A stretch of DNA of 64,000 nt, taken from positions 66,387 to 130,386 of the forward strand of contig CAVBWZ010000008.1 in the NCBI GenBank assembly GCA_963599445.1, given 5' to 3'. This document shows positions 44,549 to 53,759 of the stretch, one piece after another. Every line of letters begins with the position of its first letter. Positions within the stretch are counted from its first letter, which is position 1. The position numbers were made by a program, and so were the translations under genes. Under the pieces are notes generated by a model. The model saw nothing but the letters and a program-made list of their open reading frames with translations. It was not told the DNA's origin and searched no databases. This DNA is from UBA9732 sp963599445. Lineage in GTDB: Bacteria; Spirochaetota; Spirochaetia; Sphaerochaetales; Sphaerochaetaceae.

Positions 44549-45976
44549 ATGGCTGACAACGAAAAGACCATCGCTTTGCAGGACTCCACCGCCGTCGTGA
44601 AGAAGGACGCTCCGGCCAAGGTCTACAACCTTGACGAGATGGTTCCTTCAATGATCGTGTCGGAACTCAACAAATACGTCATAGGCCAGGACAAGGCCAA
44701 GCGCACCATAGCCGTTGCTCTTAGGAACAGGACAAGGAGGAAGATGCTCCCGGACGACATCCGCGAGGAGGTCTATCCAAAGAACATAATAATGATTGGA
44801 CCCACCGGTGTTGGTAAGACGGAGATTGCAAGAAGGATCGCCAAGCTGTCCAATGCACCTTTCATAAAGGTCGAGGCCACAAAGTACACAGAGGTGGGCT
44901 ATGTCGGCAGGGACGTTGAATCAATGGTGCGCGACCTCATGGGCAGTGCAGTCTCCATGGTCAAGCATGAGCTTGCCGCAAAGAACGAAGAGTTCGTTAA
45001 GACCCGTGTGGAGGAGAGACTCCTTGACATCCTCATTCCAAATCTCAACAAGGGTGCAAGCGCAGATGCGGAGTTCGAGGAGGCTAAGGCCGCTGCCCGC
45101 GAGCAGCTCAGACAGCAGCTTAGAAACGGAAGCCTTGAGGACAAAGAAGTCGAGATTCCAAACCAGATGATGGCCCCAAAGGTTGGCATAGAGCTCATGG
45201 GCGGCTCGATGGACGACATCCAGAACGCCATGAACAGCCTTGGCTCCATATTCCAGAACGCACAGAACCCCCGCAGAAGAAAGAAGGTCACGATAAAGCG
45301 TGCCCGTGAGATCTTCATGGAGGAGGAGATGGAGCGCAGCGTTGACCAGGAGAAGGCCATAGACATAGCCAAGCAGCGCACGGAGCAGATGGGCATCATC
45401 TTCATAGACGAGATAGACAAGATAGCCGGCAAGAACAGCTCTTCGTCAAGCCCGGACGTTTCACGCGAGGGTGTGCAGCGCGATATCCTTCCAATCGTGG
45501 AGGGTACCAAGGTGAGCACCAAATGGGGCGTCATAGACACATCCCATATCCTCTTCATAGCCGCAGGTGCGTTCCACGTATCCAAGCCAAGCGACCTCAT
45601 CCCTGAACTTCAGGGACGTTTCCCTCTAAGGGTGGAGCTTGACGACCTCAAGGTGGATGATTTCTACAGGATCCTCAAGGAGCCTGAGAACGCCATCACC
45701 ATACAGTACCACGAATTGCTCAAGACCGAGGGTGTCGAGGTCGTCTTCACCGACGATGCCATAAGGCGCATAAGCGAGATAGCATACGAGGTGAACTCCA
45801 CAACCGAGAACATAGGTGCAAGAAGGCTGTATACGATAATGGAGATACTCCTTGAAGAGCTCAGCTTCAGTGCGGACGAGCTCAAGGGCCAGACCATAAC
45901 GATAACCCCTGACTACGTGAACCAGAGGCTGTCCGACGTGATAAAGAACCAGGATCTTTCAAGGTATATCCTTTAG
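44549..45976 (+). CDS. hslU: HslU ATPase subunit of the HslUV protease
   Basis: 475 residues of AAA+ unfoldase. N domain VPSMIVSELNKYVIGQDKAK, Walker A GPTGVGKTEIARR, the intermediate (I) domain at about 110-240, Walker B IIFIDEIDKIA, sensor and LQGRFPLRVEL, and a C-terminus ending RYIL, close to the usual HslU tail that inserts into HslV. It unfolds substrates and feeds them into the HslV chamber. The last codons and stop are tandemly duplicated (see repeat at 45962). Confidence 0.97.
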   Translation: MADNEKTIALQDSTAVVKKDAPAKVYNLDEMVPSMIVSELNKYVIGQDKAKRTIAVALRNRTRRKMLPDDIREEVYPKNIIMIGPTGVGKTEIARRIAKLSNAPFIKVEATKYTEVGYVGRDVESMVRDLMGSAVSMVKHELAAKNEEFVKTRVEERLLDILIPNLNKGASADAEFEEAKAAAREQLRQQLRNGSLEDKEVEIPNQMMAPKVGIELMGGSMDDIQNAMNSLGSIFQNAQNPRRRKKVTIKRAREIFMEEEMERSVDQEKAIDIAKQRTEQMGIIFIDEIDKIAGKNSSSSSPDVSREGVQRDILPIVEGTKVSTKWGVIDTSHILFIAAGAFHVSKPSDLIPELQGRFPLRVELDDLKVDDFYRILKEPENAITIQYHELLKTEGVEVVFTDDAIRRISEIAYEVNSTTENIGARRLYTIMEILLEELSFSADELKGQTITITPDYVNQRLSDVIKNQDLSRYIL

Positions 45977-45991
45977 AGGTATATCATTTAG
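45962..45991 (+). repeat. 15-bp tandem duplication spanning the hslU stop
   Basis: AGGTATATCCTTTAG (45962-45976) followed directly by AGGTATATCATTTAG (45977-45991). It duplicates the codons for Arg-Tyr-Ile-Leu and the stop with one base change, giving hslU a spare in-frame stop. Confidence 0.8.
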
Positions 45992-46065
45992 GCCTGTTTC
46001 ATGCTATCCTAGGCATGTGCACCTTTGGGTGTGCATGCTTGGGTGGGTTGCTTGTGGAGGGGTAT

Positions 46066-47451
46066 GTGGACTATATAACGATCGTCGCTCCAACATACGA
46101 AGAAGCCGTAAGGAAGGCCCGTGACCAATATGGCGATAGGCTTAGGATACATAGCAGGAAGGATGTCGTCTCCAAGGGCTTCCTTGGAATAACCAAGGGC
46201 AGGCACTGCGAACTCACATGCTTTCTTGCAGGTGACCAGGGTTCTGGTTTTGTGGACGTCCCTCGTGAAAGTGCAGTCTCCTCTTCTGTAGGAAAGGAAT
46301 CGGTTGCTTCATCGAAGGCCTCCGACTCTGAGATAGAAGAGGCTGACATGCGCCGTTTCGAGCAGGAGGCCAAGACCCCTGACCCCGTCTCCGGCAAGTA
46401 CAGGGAGTCCGACATGCAGGAGGTCGTGGAGGACGACGGGCCGTCTGCAATTGAAGACTCGGAGGACAAGACCGATGCCGTTGAGGCTGATGCCGCTGCG
46501 GAACAAGCCCCCGTCTACGGCGAATCCGTGTTGGATTCCAAGGAAGGAAAGGATTCTGGGACATCGTTCTATGTAAAGAGCGAAAGAGGGGAGGCGGAGC
46601 TTGACGCCCTCATGGACCATGCCCGCAAGCTCCTTTACGAAAACGATTTCTCCACCGATTACATAGACTGGATAATCGGGGATCTTCGTGCCCAGCTTGA
46701 ACCTGTACTGCCGGCGGTTCCGTCAAAGGACGAGTTCGAACTTCTTGTTGTGGATAGGATCGTAGGGTCGGTTGAGATAGACCACAACAGCCAGCTGCAT
46801 CCGCCAAGGGTGTTCGTGTTGGTAGGTCCCACAGGGGTTGGCAAGACCACGACCATAGCCAAGATAGCGGCTGTGTACGGAACTCTTCCCCCTGAGGGCA
46901 TACGCAGGAAGGTGAGCATAATCACCATGGATTCGTTCAGGGTTGGTGCCTACGAGCAGATAGAGAACTTTGGAAAGGCCCTTGGCATTCCGGTCTACAG
47001 GGCTGACGATGAGGCTGGGTTCTACGAGGCCCTTGAACGGACCCAGGACAGTGAGCTTGTGCTTGTCGATACAATAGGCAAGAGCCCCCGTGATGGAGAG
47101 CTCAATGTGAAGATGCGCACCATGCTCAATGTCCCTGACAAGAAGAACCTCAAGTGCTACCTTACGGTGAGCGCATCCATGAAGAGGGTGGACATAGACA
47201 GCGTCTTCGAGCAGTTTGGAAGCTATGGGATAAGCTCCGTGATAGTGACCAAGACCGACGAGACCCAGACCATTGGCAACATACTGTCCATATGCCACAG
47301 CAAGAAGCTGCCTCTTCTGTTCATCACGGACGGCCAAAAGGTCCCAAGGGACATCCATAAGGCCTCCAGTGCCTTCATGCTCAGTCTTCTCAAGGGCTTC
47401 AACATGGATTTCAACGCCTTGTGGAACACCCAGATAGGGTCTGACGAGTAG
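46066..47451 (+). CDS. flhF: FlhF-like SRP-family GTPase (no flagellar neighbours)
   Basis: About 461 residues. A basic N-terminal region (YITIVAPTYEEAVRKARDQYG) and a long acidic linker precede an NG GTPase domain of the SRP54/FtsY/FlhF class: GPTGVGKTTTIAKIAAVYG (G1), TMDSFRVGAYEQIENFG, VDTIGKSPRD (G3) and VTKTDETQT (G4). The N-terminus and the absence of an M domain favour FlhF, which sites flagella at the pole. GTG 46066 follows GGAGG; the upstream ATG 46015 lies in a hairpin-rich leader. No flagellar gene is in the window, so the role may be different or residual. Confidence 0.8.
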   Translation: MDYITIVAPTYEEAVRKARDQYGDRLRIHSRKDVVSKGFLGITKGRHCELTCFLAGDQGSGFVDVPRESAVSSSVGKESVASSKASDSEIEEADMRRFEQEAKTPDPVSGKYRESDMQEVVEDDGPSAIEDSEDKTDAVEADAAAEQAPVYGESVLDSKEGKDSGTSFYVKSERGEAELDALMDHARKLLYENDFSTDYIDWIIGDLRAQLEPVLPAVPSKDEFELLVVDRIVGSVEIDHNSQLHPPRVFVLVGPTGVGKTTTIAKIAAVYGTLPPEGIRRKVSIITMDSFRVGAYEQIENFGKALGIPVYRADDEAGFYEALERTQDSELVLVDTIGKSPRDGELNVKMRTMLNVPDKKNLKCYLTVSASMKRVDIDSVFEQFGSYGISSVIVTKTDETQTIGNILSICHSKKLPLLFITDGQKVPRDIHKASSAFMLSLLKGFNMDFNALWNTQIGSDE

Positions 47452-47538
47452 GCTGTTGTCCGTTTTGGTCTGCTGTGGAGCTACGGCAGGGTATAAGGGT
47501 TATGCACTTTGTGAAAATGATGTTTTGCACTCGTTTTA

Positions 47539-47582
47539 TTGACTGTCAAATGTCATTTTGATTATATTTGGAACTGTCAAAT
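47539..47582 (+). promoter_or_regulatory. Promoter of gap flanked by 10-bp direct repeats
   Basis: TTGACT (47539-47544), an 18-nt spacer and TATATT (47563-47568). The sequence ACTGTCAAAT occurs twice, at 47542-47551 (overlapping the -35) and 47573-47582 (near the start point), 31 bp apart, about three helical turns, so on the same DNA face. This suggests an operator for an unknown regulator. Confidence 0.55.
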
Positions 47583-47602
47583 CGATATGGAGGATTTTTC
47601 AT

Positions 47603-48610
47603 ATGAAAGTTGGTATTAACGGTTTTGGTAGAATCGGACGTTTCGTGTTCCGTGCTGCTATGATGAGAGACGATGTCGAGATCGTAGGAATCAACGACCT
47701 CTGTCCTGTAGACTATCTCGCCTACATGCTCAAGTACGATACAATGCACGGCCAGTTCCAGGGCACGATCGAGTGCGACATGGACAAGTCCCTCCTCATC
47801 GTCAACGGAAAGAAGATCCGCGTAACTGCATGCAAGGATCCTAACGAGCTCAAGTGGGATGAAGTTGGTGCAGAGTACGTCGTAGAGTCCACAGGTCTCT
47901 TCCTTACAAAGGAGAAGGCACAGGCTCATATCAACGCTGGTGCAAAGTACGTCGTCATGTCCGCTCCTTCCAAGGACGACACTCCAATGTTCGTAGTTGG
48001 CGTCAACGAGAAGTCCTATGTCAAGGGCACTCAGTTCGTCTCCAACGCATCATGTACGACAAACTGCCTTGCTCCTATCGCAAAGGTCCTCAACGACAAC
48101 TGGGGAATCACAGATGGTCTCATGACCACAGTCCACTCAACGACAGCTACACAGAAGACCGTCGACGGCCCATCGATGAAGGACTGGAGAGGTGGCCGCG
48201 CCGCTTCAGGCAACATCATCCCATCCTCGACCGGTGCTGCAAAGGCTGTTGGAAAGGTCATCCCTTCCCTCAACGGCAAGCTCACAGGTATGTCAATGAG
48301 AGTTCCTACTCTTGACGTCTCCGTCGTAGACCTTACAGTCAACCTTGCAAAGCCTGCAACATATGCAGAGATCTGCGCAGCAATGAAGAAGGCTTCGGAA
48401 GGCGAGCTCAAGGGTATCCTTGGCTACACAGAGGATGCAGTCGTATCATCAGATTTCCTTGGTGACACAAGGACATCCATCTTCGATGCAAAGGCTGGAA
48501 TCGCACTTACAGACACATTCGTCAAGGTCGTTTCCTGGTATGACAATGAGATTGGATACTCCAACAAGGTCCTCGACCTCATTGCATACATGAAGAAGGT
48601 CAACGGTTGA
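47603..48610 (+). CDS. gap: Glyceraldehyde-3-phosphate dehydrogenase
   Basis: About 335 residues. The NAD-binding start KVGINGFGRIGRFVF, the catalytic SNASCTTNCLAP and NDNWGI, and the phosphate-binding STGAAKAVGKVIP are intact. ATG 47603 has GGAGG at the right distance; an upstream in-frame ATG at 47558 lies within the promoter. It has strong codon bias and its own regulated-looking promoter. It leads a glycolytic block gap-pgk-tpiA. Confidence 0.97.
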   Translation: MKVGINGFGRIGRFVFRAAMMRDDVEIVGINDLCPVDYLAYMLKYDTMHGQFQGTIECDMDKSLLIVNGKKIRVTACKDPNELKWDEVGAEYVVESTGLFLTKEKAQAHINAGAKYVVMSAPSKDDTPMFVVGVNEKSYVKGTQFVSNASCTTNCLAPIAKVLNDNWGITDGLMTTVHSTTATQKTVDGPSMKDWRGGRAASGNIIPSSTGAAKAVGKVIPSLNGKLTGMSMRVPTLDVSVVDLTVNLAKPATYAEICAAMKKASEGELKGILGYTEDAVVSSDFLGDTRTSIFDAKAGIALTDTFVKVVSWYDNEIGYSNKVLDLIAYMKKVNG

Positions 48611-48629
48611 CCCCATCTTCGTTTGTCTT

Positions 48630-48653
48630 CAGGCCTGCCTTTTCGCAGGCCTG
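48630..48653 (+). terminator. GC-rich hairpin between gap and pgk
   Basis: A perfect 9-bp stem CAGGCCTGC / GCAGGCCTG with loop CTTTTC. Only a weak U-run (AATCGTTT) follows, so it may be an attenuating terminator or an mRNA processing/stability element that separates the levels of gap and pgk. Confidence 0.5.
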
Positions 48654-48708
48654 AATCGTTTAGACGCATGATGTGCCGTTTTTTGGTACAAGAATATAAG
48701 GAGCTTTT

Positions 48709-49890
48709 ATGGTCCTGAATACAATCAGAGATGCAGACCTCAAGAACAAGAGGGTTCTGATAAGAGTCGATTTCAACGTGCCTGTCAAGGATGGAAAGGT
48801 TACTGACGCAACCAGAATCCTTGCTGCACTTCCAACTATAAACTACATACTCGAGCAGCCAGGTGCTTCCTTGGTCGTCATGAGCCACTTTGGAAGACCA
48901 AAGGGAAAGAAGAACCCTGACTTCTCCATGGTTCCGGTTGGAAAGAAGTTCGAAGAGCTTCTTGGAAGGCCTGTCAAGGTCGCATCGGATGTAATAGGGG
49001 ACGAGGTCGAGAAGGAGGTCAAAGCCCTCAAGCCAGGTGAAGTCCTTCTTCTTGAGAACTGCAGGTTCTATCCCCAGGAAGAGGCCAACGATCCAGAGTT
49101 CGCAAAGACGCTCGCTTCCTTTGGTGATGTCTACGTAAACGATGCATTTGGAACGGCCCACAGAGCACATGCCTCCACCGAGGGTGTTGCACACTACCTT
49201 CCAAGCTATGCAGGTTTCCTCATCGAGAAGGAAGTCAAGTTCATGGCTCCACTTCTTGAGAACCCAGAGAAGCCTTTCGTTGCCATCATAGGCGGATCCA
49301 AAGTCTCCTCCAAGATCTCCGTCCTTGAGTCTTTGGTAAAGACCTGTGACACGATCGTCATTGGCGGTGGCATGGCATATACGTTCCTCAAGGTTCAGGG
49401 ACACAGCATTGGAAAGTCCCTCGTAGAGGACGACTATCTTGAAACTGCAAAGAGCTTCCTTTCCGCAGCGGCTGCGAAGAACGTCAAGGTCATCCTTCCG
49501 GTCGACCATGTCTGTGCAGAGCAGTTCGCAGAGGATGCAGCTCCTGTAGCGGTCGATTCCATAGACATCCCTGAGAACCTCATGGGAATGGATATTGGAC
49601 CAAAGACGACTGCAATGATCGTCGATGCACTCAAGGATGCAAAATCCGTCGTATGGAACGGCCCAATGGGTGTGTTCGAGTTCGCAGCGTTCGCAAAGGG
49701 TACAGAGGCTGTCGCCAAGGCTCTTGCGGCTTCCAACGCAACGACGGTCGTAGGTGGTGGTGACTCCGTCGCCGCAGTCAACAAGTTTGGCCTTGCAGAC
49801 AGGATAAGCCATGTTTCCACCGGTGGTGGAGCATCCCTTGAGTTCCTTGAAGGCAAGGAGCTCCCTGGCATCAAGGCCCTTGAGAAGTGA
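48709..49890 (+). CDS. pgk: Phosphoglycerate kinase
   Basis: 393 residues. RVLIRVDFNVPVKDGKV, SHFGRPKGKKNP, VYVNDAFGTAHRAHAS and the nucleotide-binding VVGGGDSVAAV are all typical. It makes ATP from 1,3-bisphosphoglycerate. It is followed by tpiA after 9 nt and is presumably co-transcribed with it and secG. ATAAGGAG precedes ATG 48709. Confidence 0.97.
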   Translation: MVLNTIRDADLKNKRVLIRVDFNVPVKDGKVTDATRILAALPTINYILEQPGASLVVMSHFGRPKGKKNPDFSMVPVGKKFEELLGRPVKVASDVIGDEVEKEVKALKPGEVLLLENCRFYPQEEANDPEFAKTLASFGDVYVNDAFGTAHRAHASTEGVAHYLPSYAGFLIEKEVKFMAPLLENPEKPFVAIIGGSKVSSKISVLESLVKTCDTIVIGGGMAYTFLKVQGHSIGKSLVEDDYLETAKSFLSAAAAKNVKVILPVDHVCAEQFAEDAAPVAVDSIDIPENLMGMDIGPKTTAMIVDALKDAKSVVWNGPMGVFEFAAFAKGTEAVAKALAASNATTVVGGGDSVAAVNKFGLADRISHVSTGGGASLEFLEGKELPGIKALEK

Positions 49891-49899
49891 GGAATTGAA

Positions 49900-50652
49900 A
49901 TGAGAAACCTTTATATTGCTGGAAACTGGAAAATGAACATGGTCCCAAGCGAGGCTGCAAAGTACGCCGCTTCGCTTGCCGCTGCAGCCAAGGATGCAAA
50001 GGTCAAGGTCATGATAGCACCTACCTTCGTGTGCCTTCCTGGTGTTGTGGAAGCCGTTAAGGGCAGCAACATCATCGTCTCCGCCCAGAACGTCAACGAC
50101 CATGAGAAGGGTGCATACACCGGAGAGGTCTCCTGTGCAATGCTCAAGGACATTGGCGTCAACTCCGTCATCCTTGGACACAGCGAGAGACGACAGTACT
50201 ACGGTGAGACAAACGAGTTCATAAACAAGAAGGTCCTCTTCGCCCTTGAGAACGGCATGGAAGTCGATCTCTGCGTTGGAGAAACCCTTGAGGAAAGGGA
50301 AGGCGGTCGCCTTGAAGAGGTGCTTACAGCCCAGATCAACGTTGGACTTGAGGGTGTTGCTCCTGAGCAGATGAAGCACGTCACAATCGCCTACGAGCCG
50401 GTCTGGGCCATTGGAACGGGCAAGACTGCAACCCCTGCCGATGCAAACGCCGCACACGCCTTCATAAGGGGTCTTGTGGAAAAGAAGTTTGGAAAGGATG
50501 TTGCAGAAAATCAGATAATACAGTATGGTGGTTCAGTGAAGCCGTCCAACGTCCGTGAGCTCATGGCCTGCGAACACATAGACGGTGCGCTTGTTGGTGG
50601 GGCGTCGCTGACACTTGAGCAGTTCCTCCCAATCATCAACTGCGTTGATTGA
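49900..50652 (+). CDS. tpiA: Triosephosphate isomerase
   Basis: 250 residues. IAGNWKMNM (catalytic Asn/Lys), GHSERRQYYGETNE (catalytic His), AYEPVWAIGTGKTATP (catalytic Glu and flexible loop) and GGSVKPSN/GGASL phosphate loops are intact. It is the third glycolytic gene of the block. secG starts 28 nt after its stop. Confidence 0.97.
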   Translation: MRNLYIAGNWKMNMVPSEAAKYAASLAAAAKDAKVKVMIAPTFVCLPGVVEAVKGSNIIVSAQNVNDHEKGAYTGEVSCAMLKDIGVNSVILGHSERRQYYGETNEFINKKVLFALENGMEVDLCVGETLEEREGGRLEEVLTAQINVGLEGVAPEQMKHVTIAYEPVWAIGTGKTATPADANAAHAFIRGLVEKKFGKDVAENQIIQYGGSVKPSNVRELMACEHIDGALVGGASLTLEQFLPIINCVD

Positions 50653-50680
50653 ACCAAATTCAGTTGGAGTAGGTAGGAAT

Positions 50681-50983
50681 ATGGCAGTTTTGAGTATTAT
50701 TCTTCTTGTTCTTTTCGTAATCGTGAGTCTTCTTCTCATCTTCATCATTGCAATCCAGAGTGAAGACAACACGGGTCTTGGCGGTGTCTTTGGAGGCAAC
50801 AGCGAGACGGCGTTCGGAGGTAGGTCCAACCGTGTGGTAAACAAGATCACGGCATACCTTGTGGCGGCTTTCATCGTACTTGCCATACTTGTCGCTTTCG
50901 TCAACAAGTCATCCGACACCTCCGTCCTTAGCTCCCTTGGCCAACAGGCTGCAGCTACGGCTACGGAATCTACAGAGAATTGA
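50681..50983 (+). CDS. secG: Protein translocase subunit SecG
   Basis: 100 residues with two membrane helices (residues 2-22 and about 55-75) joined by the typical glycine-rich loop (QSEDNTGLGGVFGGNSETAFGG). ATG 50681 is preferred to the upstream ATG 50615 inside tpiA. It is part of the SecYEG inner-membrane channel. Position right after tpiA is common in bacteria. The C-terminal Ala/Thr-rich tail is longer than in E. coli. Confidence 0.88.
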   Translation: MAVLSIILLVLFVIVSLLLIFIIAIQSEDNTGLGGVFGGNSETAFGGRSNRVVNKITAYLVAAFIVLAILVAFVNKSSDTSVLSSLGQQAAATATESTEN

Positions 50984-51046
50984 TTTCTTTTCATGTAATC
51001 TTGGCCGCTTGAACAAAGCGGCCAATTTTCATACAAAAGGGGCGTC

Positions 51047-51472
51047 ATGAGAGTCTGTATACTATACGGTGGAGCCTCCGCCGGAAACTCCAACCTCAAA
51101 GGACTTGCAGAGGGCATGTCCAAGGGCATTTCATCAAGCGGCCAGCATATCGTGGAGCTTGTTGACATGAATCTGGAGCAGGGCAGAAGAGTATCGGCCT
51201 TCGATTACGTTGTCATAATCACACGGGCAAACGGATTCCTTTCAAAGGACGTTCCTCCTGTTGTTTCAACTTTCCTGAAATCGGCTGGAACCATCTCTGG
51301 CAAGAGGTGCAGCTGTTTCATATCCAAGAACTGTCTTAGAAAGCAAAGGGTCCTTCAGTCCTTGATGAAGGCCATGGAGGACGAGGGCATGTACCTCAAG
51401 CTTTCCGACGTTCTCAAAAACGCAGACATGGCCTATGCCGTAGGCAAAAGGCTCCATGTCGAACGCAACTGA
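51047..51472 (+). CDS. Flavodoxin-like fold hypothetical protein
   Basis: 141 residues. The start RVCILYGGASAGNSNLKGLAEG has the strand-loop-helix of a flavodoxin-like nucleotide site, and FDYVVIITRANGFLSKDVPPVVSTFL resembles the second flavin loop. There is a Cys-rich patch (RCSCFISKNC). I cannot assign a function. It overlaps no other gene, and the foldase gene starts 10 nt after it, so the two may be co-expressed. Confidence 0.6.
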   Translation: MRVCILYGGASAGNSNLKGLAEGMSKGISSSGQHIVELVDMNLEQGRRVSAFDYVVIITRANGFLSKDVPPVVSTFLKSAGTISGKRCSCFISKNCLRKQRVLQSLMKAMEDEGMYLKLSDVLKNADMAYAVGKRLHVERN

Positions 51473-51482
51473 GGAGTTCACA

Positions 51483-52514
51483 ATGAAGAAAGGCATTGTT
51501 TCAATTCTGGTTTTTCTTGCGGCGCTTGTCTTTGCTGCGCCTGTATTCTGCGATTCCATTTCGACACCAATCGTGAGGATAAACCTCATCAGGAACGCTG
51601 TCATAACTCAGCAGCAGCTTGATGAAGCTGTCGCTACATACAGCGAGGCCTATGGAACGACATTCGAGCCTGCAACGGTTTTGGACGCTCTGATCTCCGA
51701 TGAGCTCTTCAGACAGGGTCTTGAGAAGAACGGCTATGCCCTTACGGACGACCAGAAGGCACAGCTTCTTGCCTCCCAGAAGTCGAACATAGAGGCTCAG
51801 GTTGGCATGTCCCTTACGGACGAGCAGTTCGAGCAGCTTCTTCAGGCTCAGCAGGGAATCACTTTGGATGAGTACAAGGAATACCTTGCCAACCAGTACC
51901 TCCTTCAGGTCTACGTGACCACCGCAAAGGCTTCCATGTTCGAGGACGCTCCGCTTCCAACGGACTCTGAGGTGGAGACATTCTACAAGAAGAACAAGTC
52001 AAGCTTCATAAGCAACGAGAATGTCAAGCTCTCCCATATCTTCTTCGCTTTTGGCGACGACAAGGATGCGGCATACAAGAAGGCCACGGATGTCTACAAC
52101 AAGATCGTCTCAGGTGAAATCACATTCGAGAAGGCAATAACACAGTACTCCGATGACGCAGACTCCAAGGACAAGGCAGGAGACATAGGCTGGCTTCAGA
52201 TAAACGACGAGACCACAATGGCCTACATGGGCGAGAACTTCTTCGACGAAGTATTCAAGCTCGATGCCGGCGAGATGAGTGGTGTGATAGAGAGCCTTGC
52301 CGGCTACCATATCGTGAAGGTCTCCGTCCACAACGACACGAAGATCCTTGGCCTTGACGACAAGATATCTCCAACCGACACGACTACGGTGCGCGACTAC
52401 ATCACAAGCTATCTCTACAACGAAAGCCTCAACACAGTCTTCCAGCAGGCATACCTTTCCCTCATAGAAGACCTTAGGTCTCAGGCTTCCATCAAATACC
52501 TCAAGCAGCTTTGA
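51483..52514 (+). CDS. Periplasmic peptidyl-prolyl isomerase (parvulin/SurA/PrsA-like)
   Basis: About 343 residues. The signal peptide (MKKGIVSILVFLAALVFAAP) is followed by a SurA_N-like helical domain (ITQQQLDEAVATYSE, LISDELFRQGLEKNG) and a parvulin domain (VKLSHIFFAFGDD, ADSKDKAGDIGWLQ, GEMSGVIESLAGYHIVKV). It should assist folding of exported proteins, such as the many outer-membrane barrels here. ATG 51483 follows GAGGAG; the earlier in-frame start at 51456 overlaps the preceding gene. Confidence 0.87.
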   Translation: MKKGIVSILVFLAALVFAAPVFCDSISTPIVRINLIRNAVITQQQLDEAVATYSEAYGTTFEPATVLDALISDELFRQGLEKNGYALTDDQKAQLLASQKSNIEAQVGMSLTDEQFEQLLQAQQGITLDEYKEYLANQYLLQVYVTTAKASMFEDAPLPTDSEVETFYKKNKSSFISNENVKLSHIFFAFGDDKDAAYKKATDVYNKIVSGEITFEKAITQYSDDADSKDKAGDIGWLQINDETTMAYMGENFFDEVFKLDAGEMSGVIESLAGYHIVKVSVHNDTKILGLDDKISPTDTTTVRDYITSYLYNESLNTVFQQAYLSLIEDLRSQASIKYLKQL

Positions 52515-52562
52515 TTGGAAGCAGAGTTTAGAGTAGAGTTCAGAGTAGAGGAGTGCACTTAG

Positions 52563-53009
52563 ATGAAAACAAGACATCTTGCCAGGGCCATAGCGGTACA
52601 GACACTGTATTCCCTTGATTTCAATTCAAGGATACACGAGTGTCCAATTCCGTATTCAGAGGGTTTCGCCGGATACACCAAAGAGGAGGAAGAAGCTCTT
52701 GAGTCTGATGTCGTCCTCTATGCCTCCTACATGATAAACGGTGTGCTCCAGCACCTTGATGAAATAGACGAGATGATAAACCGCTTCTCATCCAAGAGAA
52801 GCATAGAGAACATAAACCTTGTAGACAGGAACATCCTTAGACTTAGCATCTATACGCTTCTGTACTGCAAGGACATACATCCAAACATCGTCATTGACGA
52901 AGCTGTCAAGCTCTCCCAGGAGTACAGCACCGAGGTCAACTATAGGTTCATCAATGGCCTGCTTGATACAGCTGTGAGGTATCTGCATGATTCTGCTGAA
53001 GACAAATGA
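52563..53009 (+). CDS. nusB: Transcription antitermination factor NusB
   Basis: 148 residues, all-helical: RHLARAIAVQTLYSLDFN at the N-terminus, then NLVDRNILRLSIYTLLY and PNIVIDEAVKLSQEYSTEVNYRFINGLLD, the classic NusB core. It binds boxA RNA with NusE for rRNA antitermination. It overlaps map by 23 nt. Confidence 0.93.
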   Translation: MKTRHLARAIAVQTLYSLDFNSRIHECPIPYSEGFAGYTKEEEEALESDVVLYASYMINGVLQHLDEIDEMINRFSSKRSIENINLVDRNILRLSIYTLLYCKDIHPNIVIDEAVKLSQEYSTEVNYRFINGLLDTAVRYLHDSAEDK

Positions 53010-53742
53010 ACAGATCGAGGGGATAAGGAAGTCCTGCCATCTTCTGTGCCAGCTCCTTGACTCCCTTGAAGGAAAGGTCCTTCCCGGTATGTCCACCATG
53101 GACATAGACAAAATGTGCCATGACTTCATAATCAAGCATGGTGGAAAGCCGGCTTTTCTGAATTTCGAAGGTTTCCCGGGAACCGCATGTGTGAGCATCA
53201 ACGAAGAGATAATCCATGGAATTCCAAAGAAGAAGAGGATAATCCATGAAGGCGACATCGTGAGCATTGACCTTGGAATCAACCTCAAGGGCTATTTCTC
53301 AGACAGCGCAAGGACATACATCGTTGGAAGCGTTCCACCAGAGGTTGAGAAACTTGTAAAGGTCACACGCGAGTGCCTATACAAGGGCATTGGAGCTTTG
53401 GACAACCCCCATGCAAGGATCCAGGACATTGGCGCTGCGGTGTTCGAACATGCGGACAAGAACGGTTTTGGAGTCGTGCGCGAGTACTGCGGCCACGGTG
53501 TTGGCCTCAAAGTCCACGAAGACCCTGAGATTCCAAACTATGTCTGCCGCTATATGCCAAACCCAAGAATCAAGGAAGGTATGGTCATTGCCATAGAGCC
53601 TATGATCAACCTTGGTACCAAGAACATAATAGACATGCCGGATGGTTGGACCGTCGTAACGGCGGACCACAAGCCTTCTGCGCACTTTGAGCATACGGTT
53701 GCAATCACGGCCAACGGCCCTGAGATTCTCACACAGATCTGA
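52987..53742 (+). CDS. map: Methionine aminopeptidase type I
   Basis: 251 residues. Metal ligands can be placed in IDLGINLKGYFSDSARTYIVG (two Asp), YCGHGVGLKVHEDPEIPNY (His) and IEPMINLG (Glu), with a final Glu in HFEHTVAIT. Removes the N-terminal Met from nascent proteins. It is coupled to nusB by a 23-nt overlap and followed 17 nt later by a phosphoribosyltransferase. Confidence 0.95.
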   Translation: MILLKTNEQIEGIRKSCHLLCQLLDSLEGKVLPGMSTMDIDKMCHDFIIKHGGKPAFLNFEGFPGTACVSINEEIIHGIPKKKRIIHEGDIVSIDLGINLKGYFSDSARTYIVGSVPPEVEKLVKVTRECLYKGIGALDNPHARIQDIGAAVFEHADKNGFGVVREYCGHGVGLKVHEDPEIPNYVCRYMPNPRIKEGMVIAIEPMINLGTKNIIDMPDGWTVVTADHKPSAHFEHTVAITANGPEILTQI

Positions 53743-53759
53743 TTTGGAGGAACCAAGGA

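Noticed and set aside
46012..46037. Upstream start of flhF at 46015 with a cysteine-rich leader
   Set aside because: The segment is an imperfect inverted repeat, has no ribosome-binding site, and the FlhF-like sequence begins at GTG 46066 after GGAGG.
48424..50457. A 677-codon open frame antisense to pgk and tpiA
   Set aside because: It is a shadow of the strongly biased codon use of pgk and tpiA; both sense genes are certain.
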